Positions 17,501 to 28,559 of a stretch of DNA of 64,000 bases are shown in pieces. The notes under the pieces were generated by a model. It saw nothing but the letters and a program-made list of their open reading frames with translations, made no database searches and was not told the DNA's origin. Origin of the DNA: Sugiyamaella lignohabitans (taxonomy: Eukaryota > Ascomycota > Dipodascomycetes > Dipodascales > Trichomonascaceae); the NCBI RefSeq assembly GCF_001640025.1, contig NC_031674.1:1612001-1676000 (forward strand), read 5' to 3'. Position numbers and translations under genes: made by a program. Numbering within the stretch: position 1 is the first letter of the stretch; each line of letters starts with the position of its first letter.

Positions 17501-20500
17501 CTCCGTGTTTAGGAGATCGGCGCATATCAGGCAGAAACCATGTGATAGCGCGCCACCACGCGAGATTAGGTTGCGATCTAACTTTTTCTAGAGTACAGAT
17601 CTGGCTTTTGAGGAGGTTAGTTCGGCAGTGGTAGTCGTGACAGGTAGACCTGGGATCCAGGTTGTGAAAGTAGGTAGAAAACTGGAAGACGAGAGCGGTG
17701 CTTTTGATACAAGTGAGACAACACATTAGCGAGAGACGATTTTCAGGTATGGATAACCGTTAAATGCCTGCAGTGTAGTCATCTGCATGGATTGACAGCC
17801 GACTCGATGATCTGCAGTGCACCAAGCTTGACGCCTGATAGCGCACCGGTTGTCATTTTTATTTGGCAGCTTCTATAGGTAAGCGACACTTAATATGATG
17901 TAGTATTTTAGTCCGGCACTGGGATCTTCGCAAATTATCTGATTGTCAGTCTGCCAGAGGTCTTGATTATCGGACTTCTTTTTTTGTTAGCGTCTACACT
18001 AGTAGCGGCAGCAGCAGGAGCGACGGCAGCATTTTGATTAGCGGGGAAACTAGCAATAGCACGATTAAAAGTATGACTAGCATTTTGGAGTCACCGATTA
18101 GTTGCATGAATAAGAGAGATCAGTCAGGACTAGTCCTTAGCTAACGATGTCGGCTAAGGGATTTTCATAGTCATGATATCAAAAACGGGGGGTGGTGGAC
18201 AAGTAAAGTAGATAGGCAGGTTAACTTTGTATGGTTCGGGAAATCTTTTGTTCTATTTATTGTCCTCGTTGTCATCATTTTAGTCCTAGTTCCGACCAGC
18301 TTTTCATTTTTAGAATATATTAATCCAAAATGTACTTATGTATACTAGATTCTAATTATCCGGAACTACTTTGGAAATAAAAATATAATAAATCCGGTCG
18401 GATATTGAACATCTGTCAGGTTCGAGATTACTAGAGCCACAACGGCCCAGGACATATCTGGAGAGCTCTAGGATAAAACATTAAATGACGTAGCTGCAGA
18501 CCCACAGGAGGAACCGACCAAACTCGGCAGCATAATCCACTTTGGGATTATTATCGAGACTGATTAGCATCAAACACAACCAATGATCAATAAGAAGATC
18601 GCAGCATTTTTACATGACAAGGGCTTCCAAGATGTCATTGTTCCGGATATTTGTGTAAAACAGAAGCATAGCAGAAATCTCCCGTTCATGGGAACGAGCG
18701 GAACGAGACCACTTTATGCGGAGATCTACTTAAACCATGGTTCGGCAGACGATTGTCACTACCGGCCTCCTCGATCTGCGAGAGTCTACATTTTGTTTTG
18801 TTTTTTTACTTTAAATTTTATTTTTTTGGTGGCTTCGGTGAGGAGTACTTGTTGTCTCAAACACACGGGTTGGAAATGTCTTAGAATATTTACATTGCAC
18901 ATGAGATCTGTTGTCAGTAACCCTCCTCAAAAAGGAAAAATAAGATTGTAGGCGGTTTTATACCGGTCGGACTTCAAAATGTTAGGAGGGGGGTGAGGGG
19001 AGGGGGTAGAGGTCATTTGATTTTTCATAATTCTATTGGTGGTGTTCAACTTCAACTGATATGCTTGTGTAAAATCTGTGTCTATTCTATATAACTTGAA
19101 TTAAAAAGCAATAACAGAGAACATGAAGAAAGGTCCAGACTGTGATAGTGAGTCGCGCTCCGTTACCGACTGTCTCGGTCGGCTAGAATCTTCAAAACCA
19201 GGAGCTCTCGCTGACAATAATAATCAAAATTCTAAAATAAAAAATATATCTTTTGATATTCAGCAATGGTCATTACTGTGCAATAGAGTAAATAATTTAT
19301 GCGATTAGTTGAAGGGCGGGCTTAACCCGTAGCTTTGCTTTAAAGTTAATATTAGGGGTGAACGTATTTATCTGCACACCCATTAAACTTAATTCCCCGT
19401 TGACGAAATTGATACTACTTCTCTAGTATACGAAATCGCTGTTCATCTAATTTCCTGTTTCATTTGGTTATCAGGGAAATAATGGTTTAAAATCTGAAGC
19501 TCGTGAAACCAGAAAACTGTATTTGGTACTTCTTTAATACCCTGGCTTTCAAGAATATTTTGTTTTTATCTCGTCTACGACTGGCTATACCCTCTGTCTT
19601 TGAAACCATCAATTTCTTCCAGCTTGATATTGAAATAGATACCAATTAATTAATCTCTTACTACCACTGGAAAACATTTTGTTCTGTCTGGTTTTGAGTT
19701 ATTTTATTATCTCAGAAATAAATTAGAACACCATCCAGTTCATATGTTATTTTCTGAAAAGGTAATAGAGAATAATAACTTCAGTTCTGAATTTGAAAAA
19801 GAGCCATACCAATTCTTCTTCTCGTCAAGGACAAGAGTCGACTATTTTTTGGGTTGTCTTGAAATAAACGAATACAAAGTATTCCAAAACTTCAGAGATT
19901 CTCATTCACAGTCAGCTCACTCTTCTCTATTAACTTTAGCACTGGTAAAGTAGAACTAATTGAAATATCCATGAAAGAAAATATTTAAATCATCCTAAAT
20001 GTTACCAGTATAGATTCTTTAATCTTGGCCATGAAAATACCATCTCTTGGAAATAAATTGAAGAGTTCATGGCCAAGAGACAGCAAATAATTTTCGGCTA
20101 ATCTCTATTACACTTTTTAAAGAGGATTTTTTCTTTATATTTTTAATTTACCCACTCCCTAGTTCCTTGTCATTAACTTAGAATCCAGTTAGACAACTAT
20201 CTCAGGAACTCTAGATTCAACAACAATGACCCGTTTTCTTTCCACTATTAAAGGGCTGAGACTTTCAAAACTTTTGTTAAATGAATGAGGTCCAAATTAT
20301 GTTGGCATAGATTATTTCCAAAAAGCAGGCTTACGATAGTTGATGTGAACGAAAAAGAGAGCTAGAAGGCAAAGAAAGATTAATTTATAATAAGCAATCC
20401 ACACTACCGTATTACTGATATTACCAACAGCCATCAACGTGTGCCCACAACTTCTACAAATGGCCAATATTCATCACCAACTAATGACAACCACATAGAA
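17501..20500. other. AT-rich gene desert, no gene seen
   Basis: About 3 kb with no credible ORF and no GC elements. The only structure noted is a perfect 13-bp inverted repeat, TCTTGGCCATGAA at 20023-20035 and its complement at 20066-20078, with a 30-nt loop. Confidence 0.6.
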
Positions 20501-20509
20501 TAATCAACC

Positions 20510-21535
20510 GAAAGGCAACGGACAGATCCAGGTGAGATTATTGGAAACCTTTTGATCATAACAGTGACCTTGATGATATACCGGAGAATTAAAAAAGAGA
20601 TTTCACAGTAGCAACAAGTTAGAAGTATATTTCGAATGATAAAAGGCTAGTGAGATTATAGGGAAACAATACAATTCACCATAACTGTGATTATTAACCA
20701 TATACCAAGAGAAAAATAAAACAAGGTGCACTAGTAATTGAGACACAACTGGTTCAATTTACAATAGAGTCGCTCACTTTGTCATTAAATGATATGAAGC
20801 GGGGTGTAGGTTTGACGGATGTCAAATAGTCGACCATAAGCCTGATATAAACTAGATACCAAGAAGATCATACTCAGAGTTCACAAGTGAACGGTTATGC
20901 TAGAGGTCAATTTGCAACAAATCGTATAGAATAATAATTCACAAGCATACAGAGATAGCCAGGTGAGATTACTGTCAAACTATGACCAAAAGCATTATAT
21001 TAACCATATACCAGGGGTATTACAAGATATCTTTCACAACTAAATATGGACTCTGGATGAATTTGCAACAAGTCACATAGAACTTTATTTCTATTAGTAT
21101 ACCGACAAAGCCAGATGTGATAAATGGCAAAACATTGTCATAACCATGATAATTTAACCGTATACGAAGATGGCAACAAGATAAAGTTCGCAAATAAATG
21201 GTTCGGGATCTAATTGTACGAAAGTCAAGTAGAGCAGTCATTCAATTATCACAAGGACAAAACCAGGTGAGCGAGATTTTCTAGGCAAAATATTGACCAC
21301 ATAAATGATATTAAACATATACCAAGAAAACAACAACCGAGTCCTCAAATAGATAAGATCCATCAGTTCATTGCAAGAAATCAGCATTGTCTTTCGAATG
21401 GTATATAGACAGTCCAGGCGAGATCATTAGCAAGCTGTTGACCATAGATGTCAATATTAACCAAGACCATAATAAAACAATGTTCTCAAATAAATGATAC
21501 CCATCTGGTTCAATTGCAGTAAGTGTATACCAAAT
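20510..21535. repeat. Degenerate tandem array, period about 152 bp
   Basis: Two anchors recur in fixed order. The first is a CCAGGTGAGATTA-like block, at about 20529, 20645, 20960, 21110, 21264 and 21414. The second is an ATTAACCATATACCA-like block, at about 20573, 20693, 20852, 21000, 21154, 21309 and 21457. Spacing is 150-158 bp in most intervals; the first is about 120. Each unit also has a CAACAAG/CAAATAAATGG-type stretch. Divergence between units is substantial, so this is an old satellite-like array. Confidence 0.72.
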
Positions 21536-22140
21536 CGCCATTAATCATGGCATAAGGACCTGCGGACCTGTTGATTTTATCCTGTACTTTGTTTCAGGGT
21601 CTTTGTTAGATCTAGTTGTGGTCGACGTTATTACAGAACTAATAAATTGATTAGTGTAAAAACCCAGTTCCAAGCAGTAAGATTAAAAAAGAGCTAGGAT
21701 TTTTATTTTACCACTGTTTTAAATTGTAAGTTGGTGGTGCCATCATCCTGTCGGTTTCTCGTTTAAAATTTCATTTGATATTTTACGTTGAAGGTAACCA
21801 GTTATTTGCATTCTAACGCTGGAGTGACTGGCGACGAGCCACAGGAGTCGACACTTGACACATGCATGGTGAGCTGATTCACGTTGATGTACCTATTTCC
21901 TTTAAACACTCAATTTTTGTTCACTCTCGTAGATGGCTACGGATGAAAAAAGTTTGTATACACGCGACCAGAAACTTTTATACTGGCTTGGTCTAAGTAT
22001 GTGACGCAATCTGGTCAGCATTGCAGAGCTCGTATTGAAACTGGCACTAAGGAGAATCACTGTGAGAGATTTGAAATTTATACATGGTTTTGGCGAAGTT
22101 CTTTGCTTAGATAATCCTAGGATGCCAATAATCAAGTCCA
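21536..22140. other. Gene-free AT-rich stretch
   Basis: No gene, element or repeat recognised between the two tandem arrays. Confidence 0.5.
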
Positions 22141-22569
22141 GCTGAAGATTTCAAAGAGATTCCAGTAATATCTGTAGCTTTACACAAATCCCTCTCTTTT
22201 GCGGTAAAGGAAGTTATATGGCCCGCCAAGGCAACGGCTCGATCGAAGCTGAAGATTCCAAAGAGATTCCAGTAGTATCTGTAGCTTTACACAAATCCCT
22301 CTCTTTTGCGGTAAAGGAAGTTATATGGCCCGCCAAGGCAACGGCTCGATCGAAGCTGAAAATTCCAAAGAGATTCCAGTAATGTCTGTAGCTCTTTACA
22401 CAAATCCCTCTCTTTTGCGGTAAAGGAAGTTACAAGGCCCGCCAAGGCCACGGCTCGATCGAAGTTGAAGATTCCGAAGAGATTGCAGTAATCTGTAGCT
22501 CTTTACACAAATCCCTCTCTTCTGCGGTAAAGGAAGTTACAGGTCCCGCCAAGGTATTGGCTTGATCGA
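22141..22569. repeat. Tandem array of four 107-109-bp units
   Basis: Units begin at 22141, 22248, 22355 and 22464 (GCTGAAGATTCCAAAGAG and close variants) and are about 90% alike or better. Each contains CAAATCCCTCTCTTTTGCGG and ends GGCTCGATCGAA. The last unit runs directly into a GC-element remnant through GATCGAAGCGGGGTCTGG. Confidence 0.93.
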
Positions 22570-22606
22570 AGCGGGGTCTGGGACGGAGGCCCAGCTGCCG
22601 AAGGCA
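22561..22606 (-). repeat. GC-hairpin element remnant
   Basis: Minus-oriented terminal half: GGGGTCTGGGACGGAGGCCC then AGCTGCCGAAGGCA. The inner arm is replaced by the end of the tandem unit. It is 98 bp beyond the LSB1-like stop. Confidence 0.8.
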
Positions 22607-22703
22607 TGGACCCAAGAAATCAAAATAATCCGTTAAATATTAAATACGTATACTATAGCGCCTATGTAAGTTTATAAGCCAAAGGGCAGCGATTGGACAG
22701 GGG

Positions 22704-23938
22704 TTAAAAAATGGAGTTGACGATATCGGAACCAATGGTAGCACCAGCACCGAAGATAGCAGCGTTTCCGAGCTTGCTGCCGAACTTCTTGAATGCATCT
22801 GAGCCGTGGTGGCTGCCTTGGGCTGGTGGTGGTTGTTGGACAACCACGGGCTGAGGCTGCTGCTGCTGTTGAGGATAATAGTTGGTGCTAGGAGGAGGAA
22901 AGTATGGAGGAGCGCTTTGAGAAGGAGGAGGGGCGTTATAAGGAGCCTGGCCTGAAGGACCAGAGTTGTAGTACTGAGGATTAGGAGGAGGGGTGTATGC
23001 GTTCTTCTCATTGTAAGATGCAGAAGGAGGAGAAGGACCACCGTGAGTGAGATGAACGTAGTTACTGGGGAAAATACCCTCTTCACTAGTACTGGTATTA
23101 CGACCTCTCCACCAGTCGGCATTCAATTTCTCCAAAACGACAATATGATCACCTTTGCGAAGACCCAAGTCAGTAGGCTGTTGTTTAGCATAATCATAGG
23201 CAGCCTCGGCGAATTCACCGCCAGGAGGACCAGCAGGAGGTCCACCAGGAGGAGGCCCTGCAGGTGGACCACCAGCCATAGCACCGGCACCTCCAGCAAT
23301 GGCAGCTACAGGAGCAGCTCCGTTGGAGTAGTGCTTGGGAAGGGCATTGATGACCTCGTTGTAGAACCCTTCACTAATGACGTTCGAGTCTTTGAGAAAC
23401 TGGAACTCCTACAAGCTCGTTAGTAATAATTCTAGCCACTTCATGGAATCAAACGGACACCGAACGGATATCAAACGCTGCGATGTGGATCTAATTCGCA
23501 AATCAATTCCGATCTCAGAACTAATTACAGTCCGTATTTCCACAGTAATATCTCTTTACTGGAAAACAGCAAATACCGGAAAACCGAGAGTGTACCACTG
23601 GAGCCTCATTGATAGCCGGCGAGTGATAGGCAGTGATAACTAATCACTACTGATATCACAGCCTAATCACAGCTGATAGAGTGTGCAAAATGATAAAAAA
23701 AGAAATCGAAAAGTCAGAATCGACTTCACAGCATTCAATAGATCCTCACCGACACTGAAATAGCTGAATAATCAGCATGAAAAACCTATGAAATTGGCAA
23801 CAACGACCACATCCACCAGTCGACAGCCGAACTCCGTCGGATGAGCGGTTTCGGTCTGTTTTACCGTCTCCTCGCTGGCACACTTACATTCTGAATAGTG
23901 GTCAAAGACCTGTTAATATAAACCTCGTTGTTGGCCAT
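22704..23938 (-). CDS. LSB1: SH3-domain actin regulator, Lsb1/Pin3 type (two exons)
   Basis: Spliced from 23888-23938 and 22704-23408, giving 251 aa. Lsb1/Pin3 (Lsb2) proteins bind Las17/WASP through an SH3 domain and affect actin patches and prion formation. Exon 1 encodes MANNEVYINRSLTTIQN and exon 2 resumes EFQFLKDSNVISEG, matching the yeast N-terminal block. The SH3 domain (about residues 82-138) has AAYDYAKQQPTDLGLRKGD, WWRGR and GIFPSNYV. A Pro/Gln-rich region follows, and the C-terminus FGSKLGNAAIFGAGATIG then IGSDIVNSIF is nearly identical to yeast. The 479-nt intron has donor GTAAGT, branch site TACTAAC and acceptor TTGTAG, 10 nt after the branch motif. Without the short first exon the gene looks N-terminally truncated. 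Confidence 0.93.
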
Positions 23939-24186
23939 GACAAAAGGCGATATTTGAGCTGAAATAACAACCAGAAACGAAACACACTCTGCTCGCCCCA
24001 GAATCGGATGCGTGCTCTTAATATACACACAGGCCGTAACTGAAACACCCACAGGAGGCGGAGATTATGTGCGGCATTTTTACCTGCTTATACGAGCCGT
24101 GAGTTACGACTCTACGACTCTGAACGAGGCAGTGATTTTAACTTCAGCACGTGACGCCTCCCTCACTCACTGTCGGGGGAGGGTTC

Positions 24187-24344
24187 TGCCTCCGGCGGCT
24201 GGGGCTCCGCCCCAGACCCCGCTGCTCCTCTCGCTACGCTCGAGTCGGTCCGTCGACGGTCCCAGCAGTCTCCTGCGAAGCAGGAGCCACGGGGTCTGGG
24301 GCGGAGCCACGGGGTCTGGGGCGGAGCCCCAGCCGCCGGAGGCA
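24187..24344 (-). repeat. GC-hairpin element, full length (B then A) with internal duplication
   Basis: 158 bp. B half, spacer with CCGTCGACGG, A arm CTCCTGC-GAA-GCAGGAG, then the 20-bp stretch from GCCACGGGGTCTGG to GCGGA is present twice in tandem. It ends 63 bp from the SWD2 stop. Confidence 0.92.
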
Positions 24345-24406
24345 CTCTCCCCACAGCCAAGTGCGAGCCAATAAAAATGTATGTAATATATAATCTAGGG
24401 ACCTCT

Positions 24407-25432
24407 TTATTTGTTGAGGTTGATGAGATCTCGGTCAGGGAGCCAGAAGGTTAGTGCTTTGTCTGCTGTGGCCATGAGCATAGTTTTGGGGCTGAACGCT
24501 AGGAGCGCAGCTACTTCCTGGTTGCTGTCTAGCGAGATAACCGGTGAGAGGGTGGGTGCTGATTTCGACAGCTGGCTTGTATCCCAGATATGGATTTTTT
24601 TGTCGTTAGATCCTCCGAAAATGTATTTACCGTTCACGGAAAACGCACATTGTGACGATAAGGAAGCTTGTCGGCCATTGAGGGGCACTAATCCCGCCAG
24701 TCGTCCTTGTGGTGTGCCATTATAAGCATCGTATATATAAGTAGACGCATCGGTGACCAACATGATGTAGTTTCCGTTATTAGAAACCTCGATCTTACAC
24801 CATCGGACGCCGGCTGGGGTGTTGGGTTCAAACGACATGAACGGTCGCTCCTGGTTTTTCACGTCGTATAATGCAATAGAATTCAACTGTTCACATCCAA
24901 CAATAAATACAACTCCTGTAGCATCGAACGTCACGAGAATAGGGCCTGGTACGTTCAGTAAACTCTGGCATGAGGGCGACCTCAGGTCCCATAACCGTAC
25001 CGAATGATCTAAACTTGCCGAAATAAACGTATCTGACATAGGAGACACCTCTAGCGACGTGACTCGATCTTTGTGGCCCTTGAAATACCGGATGAAATGG
25101 TTATCATGTAGCGATAGATATCTGATAGTATCGTCCTCTTTCGTGGATGCATATACACAGTTCATCGAGTTGTGAGTGAACCTGGCCAAGTTGGCTCCAT
25201 ACTTTTTACTGAAAATAGTTTTACTGTGCTTTCCTGTCTTACAATCGTATAATTGAATCGACTCATCCTGAGTCTCGTTGGCTGTTGTGATGCAATATAA
25301 CCCCGAGTCGTCAAAGTCTAACGAAGTGATCTGGGCTTCTTTGTGATTTCGCAGAGTTTTCGACGGCCGGAACGAGGCCATCACCTCCAAGTTAAAAGGC
25401 AGCGCCGACGACACCGACGGCGAGCTAGCCAT
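24407..25432 (-). CDS. SWD2: WD40 protein Swd2 (COMPASS and CPF subunit)
   Basis: A 341-aa WD40 propeller matching Swd2/WDR82, shared by the COMPASS H3K4 methyltransferase and the cleavage and polyadenylation factor in the nucleus. Diagnostic stretches are ITSLDFDDSG, KTIFSKKYGANLARFTHN, DTIRYLSLHDNHFIRYFKGH, VTSLEVSPMSDTFISASLD, HSVRLWDLRSP and a late GKYIFGGSNDKKIHIWD. The length is close to that of yeast Swd2 (329 aa). The start at 25432 is preferred over an internal Met (MASFRPSKTL, at about 25381) because residues before it (LPFNLEV) resemble the yeast N-terminus. No intron is needed. The gene's 3' end carries a duplicated GC element. Confidence 0.94.
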   Translation of the reverse strand: MASSPSVSSALPFNLEVMASFRPSKTLRNHKEAQITSLDFDDSGLYCITTANETQDESIQLYDCKTGKHSKTIFSKKYGANLARFTHNSMNCVYASTKEDDTIRYLSLHDNHFIRYFKGHKDRVTSLEVSPMSDTFISASLDHSVRLWDLRSPSCQSLLNVPGPILVTFDATGVVFIVGCEQLNSIALYDVKNQERPFMSFEPNTPAGVRWCKIEVSNNGNYIMLVTDASTYIYDAYNGTPQGRLAGLVPLNGRQASLSSQCAFSVNGKYIFGGSNDKKIHIWDTSQLSKSAPTLSPVISLDSNQEVAALLAFSPKTMLMATADKALTFWLPDRDLINLNK

Positions 25433-25598
25433 TCTATGATATTAGATTCTATTCTACACTTTTGGTCAAAATCTTCCTCTCGTTCGTCTCGCGATACCTG
25501 AAGTTCACTGTCGATCTTCGTCATGGACTTCAGTGAAAAGTTCTCAAAAACCACCGGTTATGTGCACATGCTGCATCTGGGATTATCAGGGGTCGGCA

Positions 25599-25739
25599 TG
25601 CCTCCGGCGGCTGGGGCTCCGCCCCAGACCTTGGCTGCTCCTCTCGCTGCGCTCGAGTCGTTGCGTCGACGGTCGGTGCCAATCTCTTGCGAAGCAGGAG
25701 TAACCAGGGTCTGGGGTGGTGCTCCAGCCACCGGAGGCA
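25599..25739 (-). repeat. GC-hairpin element, full length (B then A)
   Basis: 141 bp. B arm CTCGCTGCGCTCGAGTCG, spacer TTGCGTCGACGGTCGGTGCC, A hairpin CTCTTGC-GAA-GCAGGAG with one T-G wobble. Right hairpin 1 is CTGGGGTGGTGCTCCAG, with one G-T wobble but otherwise paired. Confidence 0.92.
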
Positions 25740-27353
25740 AACCCCACCGCTCGAATTGCCCCATAGATACAAGTATCCCCAGTTTCGATTGCTCCGTTGA
25801 GTCCATGCAATCAGACGAATAATATCTGAACACTCAAGAAATTACTCTAAACATGGAAGTACTGGTTGAATAAGACCGTCTGGAGATCTTAATCGACAGA
25901 ACTTAACGTCCAGGTTACCAGCTAAATTTTGTAGTTGCTACCGGAAACACTAGTTAGATTAGGACATAAGCTATTCAGGATGAACATTCAAGCTAATATC
26001 TCCAGATGATTGCACTCGAGTAAAATTTACGTTGGGTGGCATCAGTTTGGTTCGTCATGCCAACAAAAATATTACCCGGCGTTAAGTTATTGTTACCTGA
26101 CCAGGATTTCAAATGATAAGTTATATTTCAATGCAAATTATGACGTGATACTGCTTCTTTTTGTCTTTTGTTTTATGAATAGCATTATCCAGTTTACTTT
26201 AAGTGATACACGGCCAAGCGACTTAATTTCATCAGTCAGACAAGTCTCTTGATCCTCATATAATCTTCCTATTACCCGGACTTCAATACAAAGTGCAACC
26301 AGCCGAGGAAGGCCGAGCTCACTAGTCGAGATTACGGAAATTGGCAGAGAAAATTAGCTGGTAGGCTGGAATTGAAACTTACAGACAGGAAATGATAGAC
26401 TTTATCTGGAAATATGTTCAACTAAGTAAATACATTGGAGTCCCAGTCCCAACACACCTGTTAATACATACTACATTGCATTTTATCTAATATTGGCAAG
26501 TTACCCGGCCCTTATTGTTAAATTAAAAGGCCGTGTGTTTTCGAGGGACGCCATGACATGTATTGGAAGTATCTTAAATTAGATCAGAACCCACTGAACT
26601 CTTGAAATATTTAAGACTATCTACCCTGTGGTCTTGCAAATTATTGTATATTATTGTTTTTTTATTGTTTATGCAGGGTTCGCATGATCAATGTAGTCAC
26701 GAGAAGATAGCGGCAGCCACGTGGCTATATAGCTACTCCAGGACTCTAATTCGCACCACTCTTTCGGCGAGAAGACCCATTTAATATATATGAGATTTAT
26801 TCTGTGTTGTTTCATATATTCGTTGAAGGGCATTGTGGTTTGCCGGCCATTTGATTGGCTGTACTATTTTGTTGGCGTTTCTGCAGGATGCATCGCGATA
26901 AGGTAAGGTCCCGAGCTTGAATCCATACTTATGTAACAAAATAAGGTCCACGAAAATGCACCCCCTTCCCCTTATGAAATAATAAGCTAAAGTACAATAT
27001 ATTTGAATTATGTCCTTATCGGTCCAAATTCTGGATCAGGGTCTATATATCAAACCAGAGAATTGAGCATCGGCACATTTTGTATTGCATCCCGCCTCAG
27101 CTTGAATATGCTCTGATCCAAGTAAACTTCGAACAACCTTGCCTCCAGAAATTGGATGATAGAGTCTGTCATTGGTTAGTCTAATCTATAAGTTCCTAGG
27201 TTCAAAGGTGGTATTTCAATGTCACACTTTCTTCATTACGCTCTGAGTGACACACGATCAGGAGAAACCCTGAATATATGCAGAATTCTAATACTTTTCG
27301 AAGGCATTGCTAAATTTGTCTGTATCACACCCTATCTTCACGGTCCCAGCCAT

Positions 27354-27420
27354 CTCCTGCGAAGCAGGAGCCACGGGGTCTGGGGCGGAGCCCGGGGCGG
27401 AGCCCCAGCCGCCGGAGGCA
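27354..27420 (-). repeat. GC-hairpin element, A half with partial duplication
   Basis: A arm CTCCTGC-GAA-GCAGGAG, then GGGGTCTGGGGCGGAG followed by a second CGGGGCGGAG: a slippage product like those at 24,300 and 54,660 but shorter. Back to back with the next copy. Confidence 0.9.
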
Positions 27421-27441
27421 AAAGGGCGATGGAGGTGGTCG

Positions 27442-27495
27442 TGCCTCCGGCGGCTGGGCTCCGCCCCAGACCCCGTGGCTCCTGCTTCGCAGGAG
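27442..27495 (+). repeat. GC-hairpin element, A half
   Basis: Plus-oriented A half. Hairpin 1 is missing one G on the left side only (CTGGGC-TCC-GCCCCAG). It is 57 bp from the BUD16 stop. Confidence 0.92.
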
Positions 27496-27551
27496 AAATG
27501 ACAGCTGGCCAAGAACGCGTGAATCTAAATATGCAATAGTATACAGTGTGT

Positions 27552-28559
27552 CTATGGAATAAGGTTGATCTGGAGGCCCTTGTAAAGAGGAGCGGTTTCT
27601 GGTAGAATAATGTCTTTGCACTGGACAACCTGCAGCTCAAGAGACTTCATGCTCTCGGCGTCGCCAATAACACCTACAAGCGTACCACCGAGCGATTTCG
27701 AAAAGTGCAGGGTACGTTCGAGAACCGAGTGCATCATGCCTAGGACGTCCTTGACAGCAAGGAAAAGTGGCAGCTGGTCGGCAGGCACAGAGTCAGGGGC
27801 AGGTCTTCTCTGTTTTCCGTCATCACCATGGCCAGCATATTTGTGAAATCTGTCTAGAGTCAAAGCAGCAAATAAATCGCCAGTACCAGTGAAGTAGCCT
27901 TTGAGAACAGGGAAACCAAAATAAAATGCTCTGGCAGTGCCGTCGGACTTTTTGGTGGATCCAAATGCATATAAAGTCGAGTCGGAATCAGGAAGAGTCA
28001 CAGACGATAGAACCACATTGGGTACATTATACTCGGTATGAAGAACCTGCATGGCCTGTTTGGCGGTCTCAACCGAGGTGATTTTGATGCCAGTGAGAAT
28101 CTCTGCTTCAAAAGCATTAGGGGTGACAATAGTCACATTACCTTCTTTAATAATTCGTTTGTAGATTGGAATGACAGCTTCTGACACATACAGCTTACCT
28201 TCATCTCCCATAACAGGATCTAGCACCCATATCGAGTGGGGGAATCTCTCAGATATATCTTGACAAATCTCGCCAACAGTGGCTAAAGCCTCAGCTGTAG
28301 GAACGTAGCCGGTTAAAATGGCATCGTATTCAAATCCAATCTCTTTCAGTCCCTCATATACATCTTTAATTTCAGCAGCAGATGCTTTAGTTCCACGAAA
28401 AGATCCATAACCAGTATGATTCGACAAATGAACAGAATTTAGGGCATCGACATCCCATCCTCGTAATTGTAAAGGAAAAGTTGCAGCTCTATTGCCAACA
28501 TAGCCATGCACCACATGGGATTGGATTGACAGAAGTCGTTTTGTATCGAAGCTTGCCAT
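27552..28559 (-). CDS. BUD16: Pyridoxal kinase, Bud16/Bud17 type
   Basis: A 335-aa ribokinase-superfamily pyridoxal kinase, which phosphorylates pyridoxal, pyridoxine and pyridoxamine to the 5'-phosphates in the vitamin B6 salvage pathway (cytosol). The N-terminal LLSIQSHVVHGYVGNRAATFPLQ is the substrate-binding signature. DPVMGDEGKLYV (114-125) forms the ATP and metal site, TPNAFEAEILTG follows, and GTGDLF (225-230) carries the catalytic Asp228. The C-terminus is slightly extended relative to bacterial PdxY, as in fungal proteins. It is a single exon with start at 28559 and the motif beginning at residue 9. Confidence 0.95.
   Translation of the reverse strand: MASFDTKRLLSIQSHVVHGYVGNRAATFPLQLRGWDVDALNSVHLSNHTGYGSFRGTKASAAEIKDVYEGLKEIGFEYDAILTGYVPTAEALATVGEICQDISERFPHSIWVLDPVMGDEGKLYVSEAVIPIYKRIIKEGNVTIVTPNAFEAEILTGIKITSVETAKQAMQVLHTEYNVPNVVLSSVTLPDSDSTLYAFGSTKKSDGTARAFYFGFPVLKGYFTGTGDLFAALTLDRFHKYAGHGDDGKQRRPAPDSVPADQLPLFLAVKDVLGMMHSVLERTLHFSKSLGGTLVGVIGDAESMKSLELQVVQCKDIILPETAPLYKGLQINLIP

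Larger units (their letters stand above)
25433..27551. other. Intergenic region between SWD2 and BUD16
   Basis: 2.1 kb without a gene. It holds one full GC element, two A halves and AT-rich sequence. The part at 25,930-26,110 has weak resemblance (GGATGAACATTC, AATATCTCCAGATG, TTACCCGG) to the complex repeat at 45.0 and 62 kb, probably an eroded copy. Confidence 0.6.

Noticed and set aside
18583..18951. Open frame of 122 codons in the AT-rich desert
   Set aside because: No homology pattern, no codon bias, and an unstructured Phe-rich middle; treated as chance.
17501..22140. Decayed LTR retrotransposon in the AT-rich desert
   Set aside because: No reverse transcriptase, integrase or LTR-like TG...CA ends could be found in any frame.
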